From: SZAS-79 sp965279075
GTDB taxonomy: Bacteria; Pseudomonadota; Gammaproteobacteria; Burkholderiales; SG8-39
NCBI GenBank assembly: GCA_965279075.1
Contig: CBDIHI010000010.1
Location: 496,001 to 560,000 of the forward strand
Direction: 5' to 3'
DNA: 64,000 bases
Under the pieces are notes generated by a model. The model saw nothing but the letters and a program-made list of their open reading frames with translations. It was not told the origin of the DNA and ran no database searches. Every line of letters begins with the position of its first letter. Position 1 is the first letter of the stretch. Positions 34,234 to 43,540 of the stretch are shown here, piece by piece. The position numbers and the translations under genes are program-made.

Positions 34234-34254
34234 GGGGCCGCGGGCCCCTTTTTT
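34234..34254 (+). terminator. Intrinsic terminator/attenuator between rpsB and tsf
   Basis: GGGGCC (34234-34239), loop GCG, GGCCCC (34243-34248), then TTTTTT. It lies 33 nt before the tsf ATG, so read-through would set the tsf:rpsB ratio. Confidence 0.88.
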
Positions 34255-34286
34255 GAATCTGAGAAACAATTAGCGGGAGCAAGGCA

Positions 34287-35156
34287 ATGGCAGATGTTAC
34301 GGCGGCTTTGGTCAAGGAACTGCGCGAGATGACCGGGCTTGGCATGATGGAGTGCAAGAAGGCGCTGCAGGAATCGGCCGGAGATATCGGCAAGGCCGAG
34401 GAGTTCCTGCGCATCCGCAGCGGCGCCAAGGCGAGCAAGGCGGCCGGTAGGGTCGCGGCAGAAGGGGTCATAGGCGTTTGCATCGCCCCCGACGGCAAGC
34501 TCGGTGCGCTGGTCGAGGTCAACTGCGAGACGGATTTTGTCGCGCGGAACGAGGATTTCCTCGGCTTCGCGAATTCGCTGGCGGAACTGGTCGCCTCCAA
34601 GAATCCCGCTGATTCGGTAGCGCTCGCCGCGCTGCCGCTCGACGGCGGGACGGTCGAGGCCAGGCGACAGGCGCTGGTGCAGAAGATCGGGGAGAACATC
34701 TCGGTCCGGCGCTTCCATCGGATGCCGGCCACGGGCGTCCTTACCCAGTACATCCACGGTGCCAAGATCGGGGTGCTGGTGGATTTCGAAGGTCCCGAAG
34801 ACGCCGGCAAGGACGTAGCGATGCACATCGCGTTCTCGAAGCCCCGTTTCATGAGGAAGGACGACGTCCCGGCGGATGCCACGGAGAAGGAGCGTGAGAT
34901 CCTCAAGGCGCGAGCGGCCGAGTCCGGCAAGCCGGCCGAGATCGTCGCAAAGATGGTCGAGGGTGGCATCAACAAGTACCTGGCCGAGATTTCCCTGATG
35001 GGCCAGCCCTTCGTGAAGGACGACAAGCAGACGGTCGAGAAGATGCTGGCCGCGCGCAAGGCAAAGCTCCACGGCTACGTGTTCTTCGTCGTGGGTGAGG
35101 GCATCGAGAAGAAGAGCGTGGACTTCGCGGCGGAAGTCGCCGGCATGGCGCGCTGA
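34287..35156 (+). CDS. tsf: Elongation factor Ts
   Basis: EF-Ts exchanges GDP for GTP on EF-Tu. The 289-residue product has the N-terminal UBA-like domain with VKELREMTGLGMMECKKALQES, the core dimerisation region beginning VEVNCETDFVARNEDF, and a C-terminal part with GQPFVKDDKQTVEKML. GGGAGCAAGG precedes the ATG. It follows rpsB and precedes pyrH by 3 nt, the standard order. Confidence 0.98.
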   Translation: MADVTAALVKELREMTGLGMMECKKALQESAGDIGKAEEFLRIRSGAKASKAAGRVAAEGVIGVCIAPDGKLGALVEVNCETDFVARNEDFLGFANSLAELVASKNPADSVALAALPLDGGTVEARRQALVQKIGENISVRRFHRMPATGVLTQYIHGAKIGVLVDFEGPEDAGKDVAMHIAFSKPRFMRKDDVPADATEKEREILKARAAESGKPAEIVAKMVEGGINKYLAEISLMGQPFVKDDKQTVEKMLAARKAKLHGYVFFVVGEGIEKKSVDFAAEVAGMAR

Positions 35157-35159
35157 GCG

Positions 35160-35888
35160 ATGCCGGGATCCGCCGTGACGCCCAAGTACAAGCGCATCCT
35201 GCTCAAGCTCTCGGGAGAGGCGCTGATGGGCGACGATGCCTACGGCATCAACCGGCAGACCATCGAGGACATCGTCGGGGAAATCGCGACCGTGGTCAGG
35301 ATGGGCGTGGAGATCGGGGCGGTCATCGGAGGCGGCAATATTTTTCGCGGTGTCGCCCCCGGTGCAGCCGGCATGGACCGGGCCACGGCAGACTACATGG
35401 GCATGCTGGCGACCGTGATGAATGCGCTCGCATTGCAGGACGCGATGCGCCACGCCGGCATCGCGAGCCGGGTCCAGTCCGCCCTGAACATCGAGCAGGT
35501 GGTCGAGCCCTATATCCGCGGGAAGGCAATCCGCTACCTCGAAGAGGGCAAGATCGTCATCTTTGCCGCCGGCACGGGAAACCCGTTCTTCACCACCGAC
35601 ACCGCGGCTGCGCTGCGCGGCAGCGAGATGGGCGCCGAGATCGTCCTGAAGGCAACCAAGGTCGACGGGGTCTACACCGCCGACCCTAACAAGGACCCGT
35701 CGGCCCGCAGGTACGCCCGGATCAGCTTCGACGAGGCCATTCACCAGAACCTCAAAGTGATGGACGCCACGGCCCTTACGCTGTGCCGCGACCAGAAACT
35801 GCCAATCAATGTCTTCAGCATCTTCAAGCGCGGCGCCCTGCAGCGCGTCGTGGCGGGAGAGGACGAAGGCACGCTGGTGCACATCTGA
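35160..35888 (+). CDS. pyrH: UMP kinase
   Basis: Phosphorylates UMP to UDP in pyrimidine nucleotide synthesis; bacterial PyrH is hexameric and of the amino-acid-kinase fold. The 242-residue protein shows RILLKLSGEALMGDD, the AVIGGGNIFRGV loop, ATVMNALALQDAM, FAAGTGNPFFTTDTAAALR and VDGVYTADP. It lies between tsf and frr as in most proteobacteria. Confidence 0.97.
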   Translation: MPGSAVTPKYKRILLKLSGEALMGDDAYGINRQTIEDIVGEIATVVRMGVEIGAVIGGGNIFRGVAPGAAGMDRATADYMGMLATVMNALALQDAMRHAGIASRVQSALNIEQVVEPYIRGKAIRYLEEGKIVIFAAGTGNPFFTTDTAAALRGSEMGAEIVLKATKVDGVYTADPNKDPSARRYARISFDEAIHQNLKVMDATALTLCRDQKLPINVFSIFKRGALQRVVAGEDEGTLVHI

Positions 35889-35912
35889 GAACTTCGCAGG
35901 AAAGGGGAGCGC

Positions 35913-36470
35913 ATGATCGCCGAGCTTAAGAAGAACACCGACGCCAAGATGAAGAAGACCCTCGAGGCGTTGAAGAACGACCTCGGGAAGGTGCGTACCG
36001 GACGGGCCCACACCGGCTTGCTGGACCACGTCATGGTCGACTACTACGGCACGCAAACCCCGCTCTCCGGCGTTGCGAACGTGACGCTCATAGATGGCCG
36101 CACGATCGGTATCTCGCCCTGGGAGAAGAAGCTGATCCCCGTGATCGAGAAGGCGATCCGCGAGGCAGATCTCGGCTTGAATCCCTCTGCCATAGGGGAC
36201 ATCGTCCGGGTTCCGATGCCGGCCCTGACGGAGGAAAGGCGCAAGGAACTCGTCAAGGTTGTGAAGGGCGAGGCCGAAAGCGCGCGCATAGCCGTCCGCA
36301 ACCTGCGCCGCGACGCCAACAACACCCTCAAGGACGCGCTCAAGAAGAAGGACGTTTCCGAAGACGAGGAACGCAAGGCCCAGGATGAGGTGCAGAAGCT
36401 CACCGACCTGCATATCGCGGAAATTGAAAAAATGCTTCAGAAGAAGGAGGCGGAGCTGCTCGCGGTTTGA
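35913..36470 (+). CDS. frr: Ribosome recycling factor
   Basis: RRF splits post-termination ribosomes with EF-G. The 185-residue product has the three-helix-bundle and hinge domain signatures: VRTGRAHTGLLDHVMVDYYG, PWEKKLIPVIEKAI and RREDANN-type motif (here RRDANNTLKD). GAAAGGGGAGC lies just before the ATG. uppS follows. Confidence 0.98.
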   Translation: MIAELKKNTDAKMKKTLEALKNDLGKVRTGRAHTGLLDHVMVDYYGTQTPLSGVANVTLIDGRTIGISPWEKKLIPVIEKAIREADLGLNPSAIGDIVRVPMPALTEERRKELVKVVKGEAESARIAVRNLRRDANNTLKDALKKKDVSEDEERKAQDEVQKLTDLHIAEIEKMLQKKEAELLAV

Positions 36471-36490
36471 GCGTCTTCACCCGCCATCCG

Positions 36491-37309
36491 ATGCACAAGA
36501 GTTCGACACTCGCGGTGCCCGACGTACCGGAAATCCCCCGGCACGTCGCAATCATCATGGACGGCAACGGGCGTTGGGCGAAGAAGCGCCACTTGCCGCG
36601 GTTCGCAGGCCATCAACGAGGGGTCGAGGCCGTCCGGACGGCGGTGAAATGCTGCATTGACCGCGGGATCGGATACCTCACGCTGTTCGCCTTCAGCTCC
36701 GAAAACTGGCGGCGCCCGGCCGAGGAGGTCGCGCTGCTGATGGAGCTCTTCACAGGTGCGCTGACCAAGGAAGTCGTAAAGATGCACCGCAACGGCGTCA
36801 GGCTGCGAGTCGTCGGCGACCTCGGCCGCTTCGACGCACGCATCCAGAGCCTGGTCGCCGAGGCGGAGCGCATGACCGCCGACAACACGCGCCTGACCCT
36901 GACCATTGCCGCAAACTACGGCGGCCGCTGGGACATCCTGCAAGCGCTGGGACGGCTGGTCCGGGACAAGCCGCAGGTTGCCGAGGGGGAGATATCCGAA
37001 GCCGACCTCGCGCCCTACCTCTCGATGAGCTATGCGCCCGAGCCCGACCTCTTCATCCGCACGGGCGGCGAGCAGCGCATCAGCAACTTCCTGCTCTGGC
37101 AGCTCGCGTACTCGGAGCTCTACTTTACCGAGGCTTTGTGGCCCGATTTCGGACCCGGGTTGCTGGACGAGGCGGTTAACTGGTACCGCGGGCGGGAGCG
37201 TCGCTTCGGACGCACCAGCGAACAGGTCGAATCAGGGTCCCGCGATACGAAGGAAGCCACCGCCACGCAGCCGGCGACGGATTCGCGCCAGTCGCGGGCG
37301 AATGCTTAA
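36491..37309 (+). CDS. uppS: Isoprenyl transferase (undecaprenyl diphosphate synthase)
   Basis: Makes the C55 lipid carrier for peptidoglycan and LPS O-unit synthesis from IPP and FPP. The 272-residue cis-prenyltransferase has the catalytic Asp24 in HVAIIMDGNGRWAKKR, then FSSENWRRP, the SRFD-like loop, and the IRTGGEQRISNFLLWQLAYSE signature. The ATG at 36491 gives MHKSSTLAVP, a normal N-terminus; an in-frame TTG at 36467 overlapping the frr stop is less likely. The C-terminal 30 residues are a polar tail. cdsA starts within its last 8 nt. Confidence 0.95.
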   Translation: MHKSSTLAVPDVPEIPRHVAIIMDGNGRWAKKRHLPRFAGHQRGVEAVRTAVKCCIDRGIGYLTLFAFSSENWRRPAEEVALLMELFTGALTKEVVKMHRNGVRLRVVGDLGRFDARIQSLVAEAERMTADNTRLTLTIAANYGGRWDILQALGRLVRDKPQVAEGEISEADLAPYLSMSYAPEPDLFIRTGGEQRISNFLLWQLAYSELYFTEALWPDFGPGLLDEAVNWYRGRERRFGRTSEQVESGSRDTKEATATQPATDSRQSRANA

Positions 37310-38132
37310 AGATCGGATCGCAACGGCGGCGGTCCTGTTCGCGGTTTTCCTTTCCGCGCTTTTCCTGCTGCCCAGCAAGCTGTTCGCGATCCTGATCGCT
37401 GTCATGGTCGGTGTGGGGGCCTATGAATGGTCCGCACTCGCCAAATCCGGGAAGGCAGCGCGCATCGCATTCGCCTCCGCCTCCGTTGGACTTTTCGCCG
37501 CGGCAGTGTGGGGCGTCGAACTCATTGCGCCGTCACGTCCACTGCTCGTCGCCGTTAACGCGGCTGCCGCTGCGTTCTGGTTCCTGTGCGTGCCCGCCTG
37601 GCTCTACACCGGCTTCAGGCCGCGCTCGGCTGCATTGATGCACATTGTCGGGCTTCTGGTGGTGCTGCCTGCCGGCCTGGCGATGGTCGGCCTGCATTCG
37701 GTCGGGCCCGTGGCGCTCCTGCTTCCCCTGGGGCTCATCTGGGTGGCTGACATTGCGGCCTACTTTGCCGGACGCGCCTTCGGCCGGCACAAGCTCGCGC
37801 CCGGGATCAGTCCGGGCAAGACATGGGAAGGCGCGGCAGGCGCGCTGGGCGGTACCTTTATCTACGCTATCATTTGCGCCAAATCGATCCCCGCGCTCGA
37901 AGCCGCCATTGCGGGTATCCCATGGGCGATATTTCTCGGAGTGACAGCCGTGCTTTGCGCCATAAGCATCCTTGGGGACCTGTTCGAGTCCCTGATGAAA
38001 AGGCAGGCGATGGTCAAGGACAGCGGAACGCTGCTGCCGGGCCACGGGGGCGTGCTCGACCGTATTGACAGCATCACGTCCACGCTCCCGGTTGCGGCGC
38101 TCGCTTATCACCTGTTTGCGGGCGGCGCATGA
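37302..38132 (+). CDS. cdsA: Phosphatidate cytidylyltransferase
   Basis: CdsA makes CDP-diacylglycerol, the precursor of all phospholipids. The 276-residue membrane protein has about eight hydrophobic segments and the family signature near the C-terminus: SLMKRQAMVKDSGTLLPGHG followed by GVLDRIDS. The ATG at 37302 is inside the uppS 3' end (8-nt overlap). Its stop overlaps the dxr ATG. Confidence 0.95.
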   Translation: MLKDRIATAAVLFAVFLSALFLLPSKLFAILIAVMVGVGAYEWSALAKSGKAARIAFASASVGLFAAAVWGVELIAPSRPLLVAVNAAAAAFWFLCVPAWLYTGFRPRSAALMHIVGLLVVLPAGLAMVGLHSVGPVALLLPLGLIWVADIAAYFAGRAFGRHKLAPGISPGKTWEGAAGALGGTFIYAIICAKSIPALEAAIAGIPWAIFLGVTAVLCAISILGDLFESLMKRQAMVKDSGTLLPGHGGVLDRIDSITSTLPVAALAYHLFAGGA

Positions 38133-39334
38133 GCGAACGCACGCCGCCCCGACGCACCCTGACGATCCTCGGTGCCACCGGATCCATCGGGCAGAGCACC
38201 CTCGATGTCGTTACCCGGCACTCCGACCGATACGCCGTCCATGCGCTGACGGCACATACGTCCGCAGACGACCTCCTTGCGCTTTGCAAGCGGCACGAGC
38301 CCCGCTATGCAGTGCTTTCGGGCTTGGTGGAGGACGGCGAATTGCGGCGCCGTTTGCGCGAGTCCGGCTGCCCGACGGAACTGCTGTTCGGCACGGATTC
38401 GCTCCTCTCAGTGGTCGAGGATTGCAACACGGTGATGGCAGCGATAGTGGGTGCTGCCGGGCTCGCGCCTACACTGCACGCCGTCCGGCTTGGAAAGCAG
38501 GTGCTGCTGGCGAACAAGGAAGCCCTGGTCATGGCAGGGCCCCTGTTCATGCGCGAGGCGCGACAGGGATCGGCCGTTGTACTGCCGATCGACAGTGAGC
38601 ACAACGCCGTTTTCCAGTGCCTGCCTACAGATGCGCGGGGGAGGGCGGATGTCTCGGAGGTGCGTCGCATACTGCTCACCGCCTCGGGCGGCCCCTTCCG
38701 GACGGCTCCACTCGACAGGCTCGCCTCGGTCACTCCTGACGAGGCGTGCGCGCACCCGAACTGGTCGATGGGACGCAAGATCTCGGTCGATTCCGCGACC
38801 ATGATGAACAAGGGGCTGGAAGTGATCGAGGCGCGCTGGCTGTTCGACGTGGAGCCCGTGCGGATCGAGGTGGTGATCCACCCGCAGAGCATCATCCATT
38901 CGCTGGTCGAGTATGCGGACGGATCCGTAATTGCGCAGTTGTCCAACCCCGATATGAAGGTACCGATCGCACATGCGCTTGCCTATCCGCACCGGATCGA
39001 ATCCGGGGCCCGTCCCCTCGACCTGGCAGCGATCGGGCAGTTGAATTTCGAGCCGCCGGACCAACGGAGGTTTCCGTGCCTGCGGCTCGCGTATGCCGCC
39101 CTCGGGTCCGGAGGGACTGCGCCCGCGATCCTCAACGCGGCAAATGAAATCGCCGTGGACGCCTTCCTGCGTGGACGGCTGGGATTCACGGGGATCGCGG
39201 AAGTGATCGACGACGCCCTGAATGGCATCGCCGCGACGGAAGCCGACTGCATGGAGCGCGTCCATGATGCCGACCGCCGCGCGCGCTTGCGCGCGATGGA
39301 GAACGTGGAACGCCGGATGGGGCGCGCGGCATGA
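38129..39334 (+). CDS. dxr: 1-deoxy-D-xylulose-5-phosphate reductoisomerase
   Basis: Catalyses the second step of the MEP isoprenoid pathway, whose product feeds UppS two genes upstream. The 401-residue protein has the NADPH motif LGATGSIGQSTLDVV, the metal/substrate segment LPIDSEHNAVFQCL, the flexible loop region ASGGPFR and NWSMGRKISVDSATMMNKGLE. It starts by ATGA overlap with cdsA and ends by ATGA overlap with rseP. Confidence 0.97.
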   Translation: MSERTPPRRTLTILGATGSIGQSTLDVVTRHSDRYAVHALTAHTSADDLLALCKRHEPRYAVLSGLVEDGELRRRLRESGCPTELLFGTDSLLSVVEDCNTVMAAIVGAAGLAPTLHAVRLGKQVLLANKEALVMAGPLFMREARQGSAVVLPIDSEHNAVFQCLPTDARGRADVSEVRRILLTASGGPFRTAPLDRLASVTPDEACAHPNWSMGRKISVDSATMMNKGLEVIEARWLFDVEPVRIEVVIHPQSIIHSLVEYADGSVIAQLSNPDMKVPIAHALAYPHRIESGARPLDLAAIGQLNFEPPDQRRFPCLRLAYAALGSGGTAPAILNAANEIAVDAFLRGRLGFTGIAEVIDDALNGIAATEADCMERVHDADRRARLRAMENVERRMGRAA

Positions 39335-40695
39335 TGCTCCTGCAGACCGCCGTCGCTTTCGTGGTGGCGCTGGGCGTGCTCATCGTCGTCCACGAGTATG
39401 GCCATTACATCGTTGCGAGGCTTTGCGACGTCAAGGTGCTGCGGTTTTCGGTCGGGTTCGGTCGTCCGCTCATGACGGTGCGGCGGGGAGAAGACCGGAC
39501 GGAGTGGGTCCTTTCGGCCATCCCGTTCGGCGGCTACGTCAAGATGCTGGACGAAAGGGAAGGGCCCGTCCTGCCTGCGGAGGCGGCGCGCGCCTTCAAT
39601 CGCAAGAGCGTGTGGCGACGGGTGGCAATCGTCGCGGCCGGCCCGGCGTTCAATTTCGTTTTTGCGATCGCGGTCTACTCGGGGCTGTACATGTACGGGA
39701 TTCCCGAGGCACGCCCTCTGGTGGCGGAACCTCAGGCGGGCACGCTGGCCCAGCTTGCGGGATTCCACGAGGGGGACACTGTCCGCAGGGTCGACGATCA
39801 TTCCATCGCCACATGGCAGGAGATGCGCTGGCAGTTGCTGCAAGGTGCGCTGCAGCGCCAGACGATGTCGGTTGAAGTGCTCAACGCGAAGCAGCAGATC
39901 GCTATCCTCAAGGTCGACCTGGGCAGCCTGTCGGCCGAGGAGGTCGAGGGCGACCTTCTCGAGCGACTCGGCTTCAGGTTGCACCGGCCGCACCTGCCCC
40001 CGATCCTCGGCAAGGTCGTGCCGGGGAGCGTGGCGGATTCTGCCGGTCTCCGGTCCGGTGACCGCATCGAGGCGGCCGACGGCCGTGCGGTGGACTCGTG
40101 GGACGCGCTGGTGCAGGAGATCAGGGTCAAGCCCGGGCAGCCGATCATGCTGACGGTGGCGAGGGAAGGGCGCACACTCGCAGTTGGCGTTACCCCCGAC
40201 GCCGCCCAGGCAAACGGGCAGCGGATCGGGCGGATCGGCGTCGCGCCGGACGTTCCGGCGACGCACGCGGACCAGATCTTCGTCCGCGTGAGCCACGGGC
40301 CGCTCGACAGCCTGTCGAAGAGCGTCTCAAAGACCTGGGACATCTCGATTTTCAGCCTCAAGATGCTCGGCAAGATGCTGGTCGGCGAGGTGTCGTGGAA
40401 GCACCTCTCCGGCCCGGTGACAATCGCCGATTTCGCGGGCCAGTCCGCGCAGCTCGGTTGGCTCTCCTACCTGACCTTCCTCGCGTTGATCAGCATCAGC
40501 CTCGGCGTGCTGAACCTGCTGCCGATACCGATGCTGGATGGCGGGCACTTGATGTATTATTGCGTGGAAATACTGAAGGGCAGCCCGGTCTCCGAACGTG
40601 TCATGGAGTTCGGACAGCGCGTGGGTCTTGCGCTGTTGCTGGTGATGATGGCCTTCGCCTTTTATAACGACCTCAACCGCCTCTTTTCCAGCTGA
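39331..40695 (+). CDS. rseP: Regulated intramembrane (site-2) protease RseP
   Basis: RseP cleaves anti-sigma factor and signal peptide remnants within the inner membrane in the envelope stress response. The 454-residue protein has the zinc motif HEYGH at residues 21-25, two tandem PDZ domains (about 125-200 and 220-290), and the second catalytic motif NLLPIPMLDGGHL near the C-terminus. Placed before bamA and skp, it sits in the envelope-biogenesis run as usual. bamA begins at the base after its stop. Confidence 0.96.
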   Translation: MMLLQTAVAFVVALGVLIVVHEYGHYIVARLCDVKVLRFSVGFGRPLMTVRRGEDRTEWVLSAIPFGGYVKMLDEREGPVLPAEAARAFNRKSVWRRVAIVAAGPAFNFVFAIAVYSGLYMYGIPEARPLVAEPQAGTLAQLAGFHEGDTVRRVDDHSIATWQEMRWQLLQGALQRQTMSVEVLNAKQQIAILKVDLGSLSAEEVEGDLLERLGFRLHRPHLPPILGKVVPGSVADSAGLRSGDRIEAADGRAVDSWDALVQEIRVKPGQPIMLTVAREGRTLAVGVTPDAAQANGQRIGRIGVAPDVPATHADQIFVRVSHGPLDSLSKSVSKTWDISIFSLKMLGKMLVGEVSWKHLSGPVTIADFAGQSAQLGWLSYLTFLALISISLGVLNLLPIPMLDGGHLMYYCVEILKGSPVSERVMEFGQRVGLALLLVMMAFAFYNDLNRLFSS

Positions 40696-42981
40696 ATGAA
40701 ACGCCGGCCTTACGCTGCTGCGGTTGCAATCGGTCTGCTCGGCGCCTTTCTCAGCTGGGCAGCCGCCGCGTTCGACCCGTTCACGGTCAAGGACATCCGA
40801 GTGGAAGGGCTCCAGAGAACCGAGCCCGGGACGGTCTTCAGCTACCTTCCGGTCAAGGTCGGCGAGACGATGACCGAAGACAAGGGGCAGCAGGCGATCC
40901 GCGCCCTGTTCGCCACCGGGTTCTTCCGTGACGTGCGGCTGGAAGTAGAGGGCGGCGTCCTTATCGTCCTGGTGGAGGAGCGCCCGGCGATTTCCCAGGT
41001 GGATTTCTCGGGCATCAAGGAGTTCGAGACCGAGACCTTGCGACGGAGCTTTCGCGAGCTCGGGCTCGCCGAGTCCCGGATCTTCGATCGAGCGCTGCTT
41101 GAGCAGGCTGAGCAGGAACTCAAGCGGCAGTACCTTTCCCGCGGCCTGTATGGCGTTGAAGTGCAGACCACGGTGACGCCGCTGGAGCGCAACCGCGTCG
41201 GGATCAACTTCACGGTCAAGGAAGGCGACATTGCCAAGATCCGTGGCATCAACATCGTCGGTGCCGCCGCATTCAGCGAAAAGGACCTGCTCGAGGAGTT
41301 CGTGCTGCGCACACCGGGATGGATCACCTGGTATACGAAGCACGACCAGTATTCGCGCCAGAAGCTCGCCGGCGACCTCGAATCCCTGCGTTCGTTCTAC
41401 CAGAACCGCGGCTTCCTCGATTTCAGCATCGACTCCACGCAGGTCTCAATCACGCCGGACAAGAAGGACATCTACATCACGGTCAACATCTCCGAAGGCG
41501 AGAAGTACACCGTCTCGGACGTGAAACTCGCCGGCCAGCTGCTGCTGCCCGAAGAGGAACTGGGCAAGCTGATCCAGCTGAAGCCCGGCGACGTGTTTGC
41601 CCGGGACAAGCTCACGCAGTCCACCAAGGCCATTGCCGACCGCCTCGGTAATGAAGGCTACGCCTTTGCCAACGCCAACGCCGTCCCGCAGGTCGACAGG
41701 GACAAGCGCGAGGTCGCTTTCACGATATTCCTCGACCCCGGTCGCAGGGTCTACGTCAGGCGAATCAACGTGGCCGGCAACACCAAGACCCGTGACGAGG
41801 TCATCCGCCGGGAGATGCGCCAGCTGGAGGGCGGGTACTACGACGCGTCGAAGATCCAGCTCTCCAAGCAACGTATCGATCGCACGACCTATTTCAAGGA
41901 CGTGAACGTCGAGACGTCCCCCGTCGCCGGGCTCGCCGACCAGGTCGATGTGAACTTCACGGTGGAGGAAAAGCCGACCGGTGCGCTGCTGCTCGGGGCC
42001 GGTTTCTCGACGACCGACAAGATCATCGTCCAGGGCTCCATATCCCAGGGTAACGTGTTCGGCAGCGGGAAGTTCATTTCGACGCAGATCTCCACCGGGA
42101 AGATCAACCGGACCTACTCGATCTCCTACACGGACCCGTTCTACACGGTTGACGGCGTCAGCAGGGGCTTCGACCTTTACAAGCGCGACACCGACGCGTC
42201 CGCGCTGACAATCGGGCCGTACAAGACCAAGACTGCGGGGGGCGGCGTGCGCTGGAGTTACCCGATCGCCGAACGGGACACGATCAGCTTCGGCGTCAAT
42301 GCGGAACACGTCAACCTTGAAACGTTCACGACCAGCCCGGCGACCTATGTCGCCTTCGTGAATCGCTTTGGGAACACCTATTCCTACGCTGCGGCGACGG
42401 CGGGGTGGGCCCGCGACTCGCGTGACAGCCTGATCCTGCCGCGAACCGGGGGACTGCAAAGGCTCAGTGGCGAAGTCGGGGTCGGCAACCTCGAATACTA
42501 CAAGGTGGGGTACCAGCAGCAGTACTTCACGCCGCTTTCGAGGACCTTCACCCTGTTCCTGAATGGCGATCTCGGGATCGCCAACGGCATGGGCGGCAAG
42601 CCGCTGCCCTTCTTCAAGAATTACTACGCCGGCGGGCCGGGCACCGTGCGTGGCTACAGCTACTCATCCCTGGGGGTCCAGGACGGGCTCGGCAACGTTC
42701 TTGGCGGCACGCGCAGGATCGTCGGCCAGGCGGAAATCCTGTTCCCGGTGCCCGGGGCGGCGCAGGACAAATCCCTCCGGCTCGGGGTGTTCCTGGACGG
42801 GGGCCAGGTGTTCGCCGACGGCCAGAAGATCAGCATGGGCGACCTGAAGTACGCCACCGGCCTTGCACTGAGCTGGAATTCGCCGTTCGGCCCGCTCCGG
42901 CTGTCGATCGCCCAGCCGCTGAACTCCACGGTCACCGATCGCGTACAAAGGTTACAATTCACCTTTGGCACCGGATTCTGA
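40696..42981 (+). CDS. bamA: Outer membrane protein assembly factor BamA
   Basis: BamA is the central Omp85 subunit that inserts beta-barrels into the outer membrane. The 761-residue precursor has a signal peptide (cleavage expected after about residue 25, ...SWAAAA), five POTRA domains (about 26-425, beginning FTVKDIRVEGLQRTEPGTVFSYL) and a C-terminal 16-strand barrel. The barrel has the lid-loop motif GPGTVRGYSYSSLG and ends FTFGTGF with the expected terminal Phe. Partner lipoproteins are not in the window; the chaperone Skp follows immediately. Confidence 0.97.
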   Translation: MKRRPYAAAVAIGLLGAFLSWAAAAFDPFTVKDIRVEGLQRTEPGTVFSYLPVKVGETMTEDKGQQAIRALFATGFFRDVRLEVEGGVLIVLVEERPAISQVDFSGIKEFETETLRRSFRELGLAESRIFDRALLEQAEQELKRQYLSRGLYGVEVQTTVTPLERNRVGINFTVKEGDIAKIRGINIVGAAAFSEKDLLEEFVLRTPGWITWYTKHDQYSRQKLAGDLESLRSFYQNRGFLDFSIDSTQVSITPDKKDIYITVNISEGEKYTVSDVKLAGQLLLPEEELGKLIQLKPGDVFARDKLTQSTKAIADRLGNEGYAFANANAVPQVDRDKREVAFTIFLDPGRRVYVRRINVAGNTKTRDEVIRREMRQLEGGYYDASKIQLSKQRIDRTTYFKDVNVETSPVAGLADQVDVNFTVEEKPTGALLLGAGFSTTDKIIVQGSISQGNVFGSGKFISTQISTGKINRTYSISYTDPFYTVDGVSRGFDLYKRDTDASALTIGPYKTKTAGGGVRWSYPIAERDTISFGVNAEHVNLETFTTSPATYVAFVNRFGNTYSYAAATAGWARDSRDSLILPRTGGLQRLSGEVGVGNLEYYKVGYQQQYFTPLSRTFTLFLNGDLGIANGMGGKPLPFFKNYYAGGPGTVRGYSYSSLGVQDGLGNVLGGTRRIVGQAEILFPVPGAAQDKSLRLGVFLDGGQVFADGQKISMGDLKYATGLALSWNSPFGPLRLSIAQPLNSTVTDRVQRLQFTFGTGF

Positions 42982-42991
42982 TTGGTAATCA

Positions 42992-43525
42992 ATGCTTATG
43001 CCTCGCACTAACCTCCTCTTCGCATTCGCCTCCGTGGCCCTGGCCGGGGCGTTGTTCGCCGGATCGGCGTCTGCACAGGCCGAAGGCCGCATCGGCTTCG
43101 TCAACACCGAGCGGATCCTGCGCGACGCCGTGCCCGCGCAGCGCGCGCAGAAGAAGATCGAGGCCGAGTTCGCCAAGCGCGACCAGGAACTGTCAAAGAT
43201 GGCCGACCAGCTCAAGAAGATGCAGGACGAGCTGGAGAAGAACGGCGTGACCATGTCGGAGACGCAGCGCCGCAACAAGGAGCGCGACTTCGCCGACGTA
43301 AACCGCGAATTCCAGCGCAAGCAGCGCGAATTCCGGGAAGACCTGAACTCCCGGCGCAACGAAGAGCTGGCGCAGGTCGTCGAGCAGGCGAACCGCGTGA
43401 TCCGGCAGATCGCTGAGGCGGAGAAGTACGACATCATCTTCCAGGATGCCGTTTACGCAAACCCGCGCATCGACATCACCGACAAGGTGATCAAGACGCT
43501 CGAAGGCAAGCCGCCGGCGCGCTGA
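42992..43525 (+). CDS. skp: Periplasmic chaperone Skp/OmpH
   Basis: Skp is a trimeric periplasmic chaperone that carries unfolded outer membrane proteins to BamA. The 177-residue precursor has a signal peptide ending ...GSASAQA at about residue 30, then the OmpH core start EGRIGFVNTERILRDAVPAQ, a long charged helical arm (about 55-135) and the DIIFQDAVYANPRIDITDKVI C-terminal strand region. Two in-frame ATGs (42992, 42998) are possible starts. It lies between bamA and lpxD. Confidence 0.95.
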   Translation: MLMPRTNLLFAFASVALAGALFAGSASAQAEGRIGFVNTERILRDAVPAQRAQKKIEAEFAKRDQELSKMADQLKKMQDELEKNGVTMSETQRRNKERDFADVNREFQRKQREFREDLNSRRNEELAQVVEQANRVIRQIAEAEKYDIIFQDAVYANPRIDITDKVIKTLEGKPPAR

Positions 43526-43540
43526 ACGCGGCGCGATGAC